Part shown: one piece after another, positions 61,768-64,000 of the stretch
Layout: the number at the start of each line of letters is the position of its first letter
How positions within the stretch are numbered: the first letter of the stretch is position 1
NCBI GenBank assembly: GCA_033439765.1
Contig: JAULSN010000011.1
Span: forward strand, 930,001-994,000
DNA length: 64,000 bases
Reading direction: 5' to 3'
Origin: Lasiosphaeria ovina
Lineage: Eukaryota; Ascomycota; Sordariomycetes; Sordariales; Lasiosphaeriaceae
The notes under the pieces: model-generated
Seen by the model: the letters and a program-made list of their open reading frames with translations, nothing else
Databases searched by the model: none
Told to the model about the DNA's origin: nothing
Made by a program: the position numbers and the translations under genes

Positions 61768-63532
61768 GGGCTGTGTTTCTCGGGGGTGTTTGTTTGCGTG
61801 AGGTACCCATCGGGGCTGTAAAGGGGGAGTGTATGGCTGGTCAATGTTGGCTGTGAGACTGTCTGGTGGGTATGTAGTTGTATGCACGCCGATAAGCACA
61901 TGTCAACAGATGATTATAACCCCCTTGGTTCAGCTGGACGAAGCCACTAGAGCCGCCGTCATATTAACATCAAACCGTAAAATGCCGCTTGAAAGTACCT
62001 CATTACAAAGAGAACAACTTTCGAGCGCAGCGAGCAGCCCGCGGTGGGCGCCCCCAGAGGAGGCAAATAAGTGGCTGAATGTCGTGCTGTACGGTCTCAC
62101 GAAGCGATTGGACTCGCATTGACGGGTTTGATTTGTCTGTAGAGGTCACGAATCGAGTTTTCGCTGTGACATGAGTTTTGCGTTGATCCTTGAGCGAGGT
62201 CAGCTGCTGCCTGACGGAAGGAACCATCGTCTCTAGTTCATCTTCGCCTCAGATATTGATGCATGTCAGCCAGACAACAGGCTGCTTCATGGAACACTGG
62301 GTAGGAAAGCAAAATCCGGGATACGGCGTTATCAAAAGAAGTGCTGTTTCTTAAGGAATAGGCATACCCCTTTGATATTGTATGGCGAATAGCATTGACG
62401 GCCTCGGAGATGAGGTGATCGGAGCTCAGCAGAAAACTTGCTATATGTGGAGGATGTATGACGATGGTCCAGCTAGCCACTTCCTCGTCCTGGCCAGCTT
62501 TTAGTGGCTAGAAAAACGCCCCAAAGCGGGCAAAGCGGGTCTTATTGCAGGAGCCAATGATAGTTGGGACTGTCGCTTGAGTGTAGATTCATGTAGCATC
62601 ACACTTATCTCTTGCATTATCGTCGCTTGGGGAGCGGCCGCTTCCGCGCTGTGTGGTTATCCAGGCATCAGCATCTTCTATTGAGCCTATGTCGCTCTGG
62701 CCGGTCACTGGCGGGTTGCCTAACCAGGCATAGTGAAGACCGAAGGAAGAGGGCGCATCCATTTCACGCCCACTAGCATGCAGGCTGACACCCGACGCAA
62801 GCGCGTCGAGAGCAGGTAGGTAGGCCAATAAATTGTAGGGAGGCTGTGTTCTAGACAATGTGGGTGTGGTGAATCTACCTGCGTTGCATCTTTTCACTGG
62901 TGGCATCCCACTTAGGTAAGGTAAGTGGCTTTCGATGCACCAGCTGAAGTCGGTTGTCCCGCGAATTAGGGCCACCTGTGGCGGGCCTAGACGGATGATC
63001 CCGCGAAGAAACCCGCTCAGGCGCTCAACATGAAGGTCGAGACCGGTCTTTTGCTTAATGTTGTGGATCCGAGGCTGGCTGAGTGCTGGGGGTATTCAGC
63101 TCTCCACACTCTGTGATTTTGACAGAACAATATTGCCGATGCAACGATCCTGGCAGTGACTTGAGTGTAATGGTCTCCTGATCTTAGAGTGTTCAATGAG
63201 GGGGAGGCTCTTCCGCACAAGTCTTGAGCGTTTGCAAAAGACCCAACAAGAGGCCCTGACTTTGGTCCTCGTGGGTTGTTCTCTCCTAACATGAAAACAT
63301 CCATAGAGCGTTGCAGGTACACGTAGCACTGTGGAAAGGCGGAGGGCAGCCCCGAGAAATGGTGTATATGAAGTCAGACCTGTGCTCGGTTCCGGAGTTT
63401 GATGTTTCCCTCACACTTTCATGCTCTCTCAACTGCTTCGTGCTTCAAGTTAATTGCCAGCGGACACAATCAATACCTTGCACCTTACACCGCCTTCAAG
63501 TTTTCCTTCTCCCCAAACACAACTCGAGCAAG
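61768..63532. other. 1.8 kb intergenic region with weak coding-like remnants
   Basis: On the minus strand, 62480-62238 reads KGYAYSLRNSTSFDNAVSRI..FHEAACCLADMHQYLRR, and 62200-62100 reads VPSVRQQLTSLKDQRKTHV and RVQSLRETVQ. The rhythm recalls the helical segment before the membrane spans of fungal CorA-like proteins, but the match is weak and frames do not join, so I call no gene. The right part holds the promoter of the gene starting at 63533, including CT-rich sequence just before the ATG. Confidence 0.35.
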
Positions 63533-64000
63533 ATGTCCACGCCTCAGGTTATCAAGGACTTCTACACTGTCCTGGGACAGATTGGGGGTCAGGATGCGCT
63601 TGATGCGACCGTTGCCGCGGCTTTGGTTCTGGCCAAGGACGTCTTGAACGACGCGGGGATCACTGATGGCACGAGCTTCGTCAACTGGATGATCACGTCT
63701 TTGCTCCAGTGGATCCCGGAGGAGAACTCTGAGTCGACTGAACTTATGCAGCAGCTCATCATCTTCTATTTCGTCCTTGACCAGCCTCCCCTTGGCCTGG
63801 ATCAGACCCAGATCTACCCAAACTCGGTTGGCAATGGACTGACCCTTTTGTCGGCATGGATCGTCGAGTTCGTCCAGGCCCTGGGAACTTGGTTCAACGA
63901 CCCTCAATCGCTGACGCCAGAGTCGTTCCAAACCTTTGTCAACTCCCAGCTGTATCGGGTTTGGGAATGCTCAAGCCCGGATGGCAGCGCGTTCAAGAAC
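63533..64000 (+). CDS. Start of a PSDC-type phosphatidylserine decarboxylase-like gene (3' end outside window)
   Basis: ATG 63533 (GCAAGATGTCC context) opens a frame of 156 residues that runs off the window edge. The segment DQPPLGLDQTQIYPNSVGNG, the line LLSAWIVEFVQALGTWFNDP, and SLTPESFQTFVNSQLYRVWE resemble the N-terminal helical part that precedes the catalytic domain in fungal PSDC (PF12588-type) phosphatidylserine decarboxylase-like proteins. The catalytic LGST-type cleavage site would lie beyond 64000, so the enzyme activity cannot be judged. No signal peptide. It is transcribed rightward and has a CT-rich leader. Confidence 0.5.
   Translation, partial: MSTPQVIKDFYTVLGQIGGQDALDATVAAALVLAKDVLNDAGITDGTSFVNWMITSLLQWIPEENSESTELMQQLIIFYFVLDQPPLGLDQTQIYPNSVGNGLTLLSAWIVEFVQALGTWFNDPQSLTPESFQTFVNSQLYRVWECSSPDGSAFKN

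Noticed and set aside
61105..61899. 264-residue minus frame
   Set aside because: Antisense of the GRDP-like gene whose conserved DVDLAWHTHQ block fixes the coding strand.
1..64000. CRISPR array, bacterial operon or prophage
   Set aside because: No regularly spaced repeats; spliceosomal introns and fungal domain families throughout show a eukaryotic fungal chromosome.

Overview
The window looks like chromosomal DNA of a filamentous ascomycete (Pezizomycotina). Sordariomycetes, perhaps Hypocreales, is my best guess from protein family content, not from any search. The evidence is GC-rich open frames interrupted by 40-250 base introns with GT...CTAAC/CTGAC...AG signals, a Zn2Cys6 regulator, F-box, ankyrin, TPR-CHAT and NLR-type repeat proteins, a DUF3435/FluG-type tyrosine recombinase and a Helitron-type PIF1 helicase. 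Several dead genes carry C-to-T or G-to-A stop mutations (TGG to TAG, CAG or CGA to TAG/TGA), the kind of change expected from RIP.

Layout. 0-5 kb: a 5'-truncated ankyrin gene, a decayed coding remnant, a dead APH-type phosphotransferase gene (minus) beside AT-rich DNA, and a tiny Cys-rich protein. 6-8.5 kb: an MscS-type mechanosensitive channel with an EF-hand (minus). 11-13 kb: an F-box protein. 14.6-21.1 kb: a Zn2Cys6 regulator and a 14-spanner MFS exporter, transcribed divergently from a 1.3 kb spacer; this is the clearest functional pair. 23-24.3 kb: a secreted HExxH metallopeptidase-like gene. 25.2-26.8 kb: two dead gene fragments (TPR-CHAT and NLR C-terminal repeat) joined head to head. 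26.95 kb: tRNA-Val(AAC). 27.4-29.1 kb: a seven-span membrane protein. 30.2-32.3 kb: an orphan 721-residue protein. 32.4-33.8 kb: a second dead APH gene. 34.5-39 kb: an orphan membrane-anchored protein and a long ankyrin protein, divergent.

39.8-49.8 kb is the most mobile-looking stretch. It holds a tRNA-like element, a nuclease-like/kinase fusion, a broken secreted Cys-rich gene, a truncated PIF1-type helicase and a truncated FluG/DUF3435 tyrosine recombinase. A short degraded copy of the 38 kb ankyrin gene lies just beyond it. 50-52.3 kb: a small secreted beta/gamma-crystallin-like protein and a dead amidoligase gene. 53-62 kb: three larger multi-exon genes: a 1089-residue protein with a possible papain-like His/Cys pair and a Gly/Cys tail, a membrane/F-box/Cys-rich protein, and a GRDP-like (DUF1399) protein. 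63.5 kb to the end: the start of a gene resembling the N-terminal part of PSDC-type phosphatidylserine decarboxylase-like proteins.

Intron positions were set by eye. Most multi-exon models given here keep phase through every junction, which supports them; transcripts were not available.
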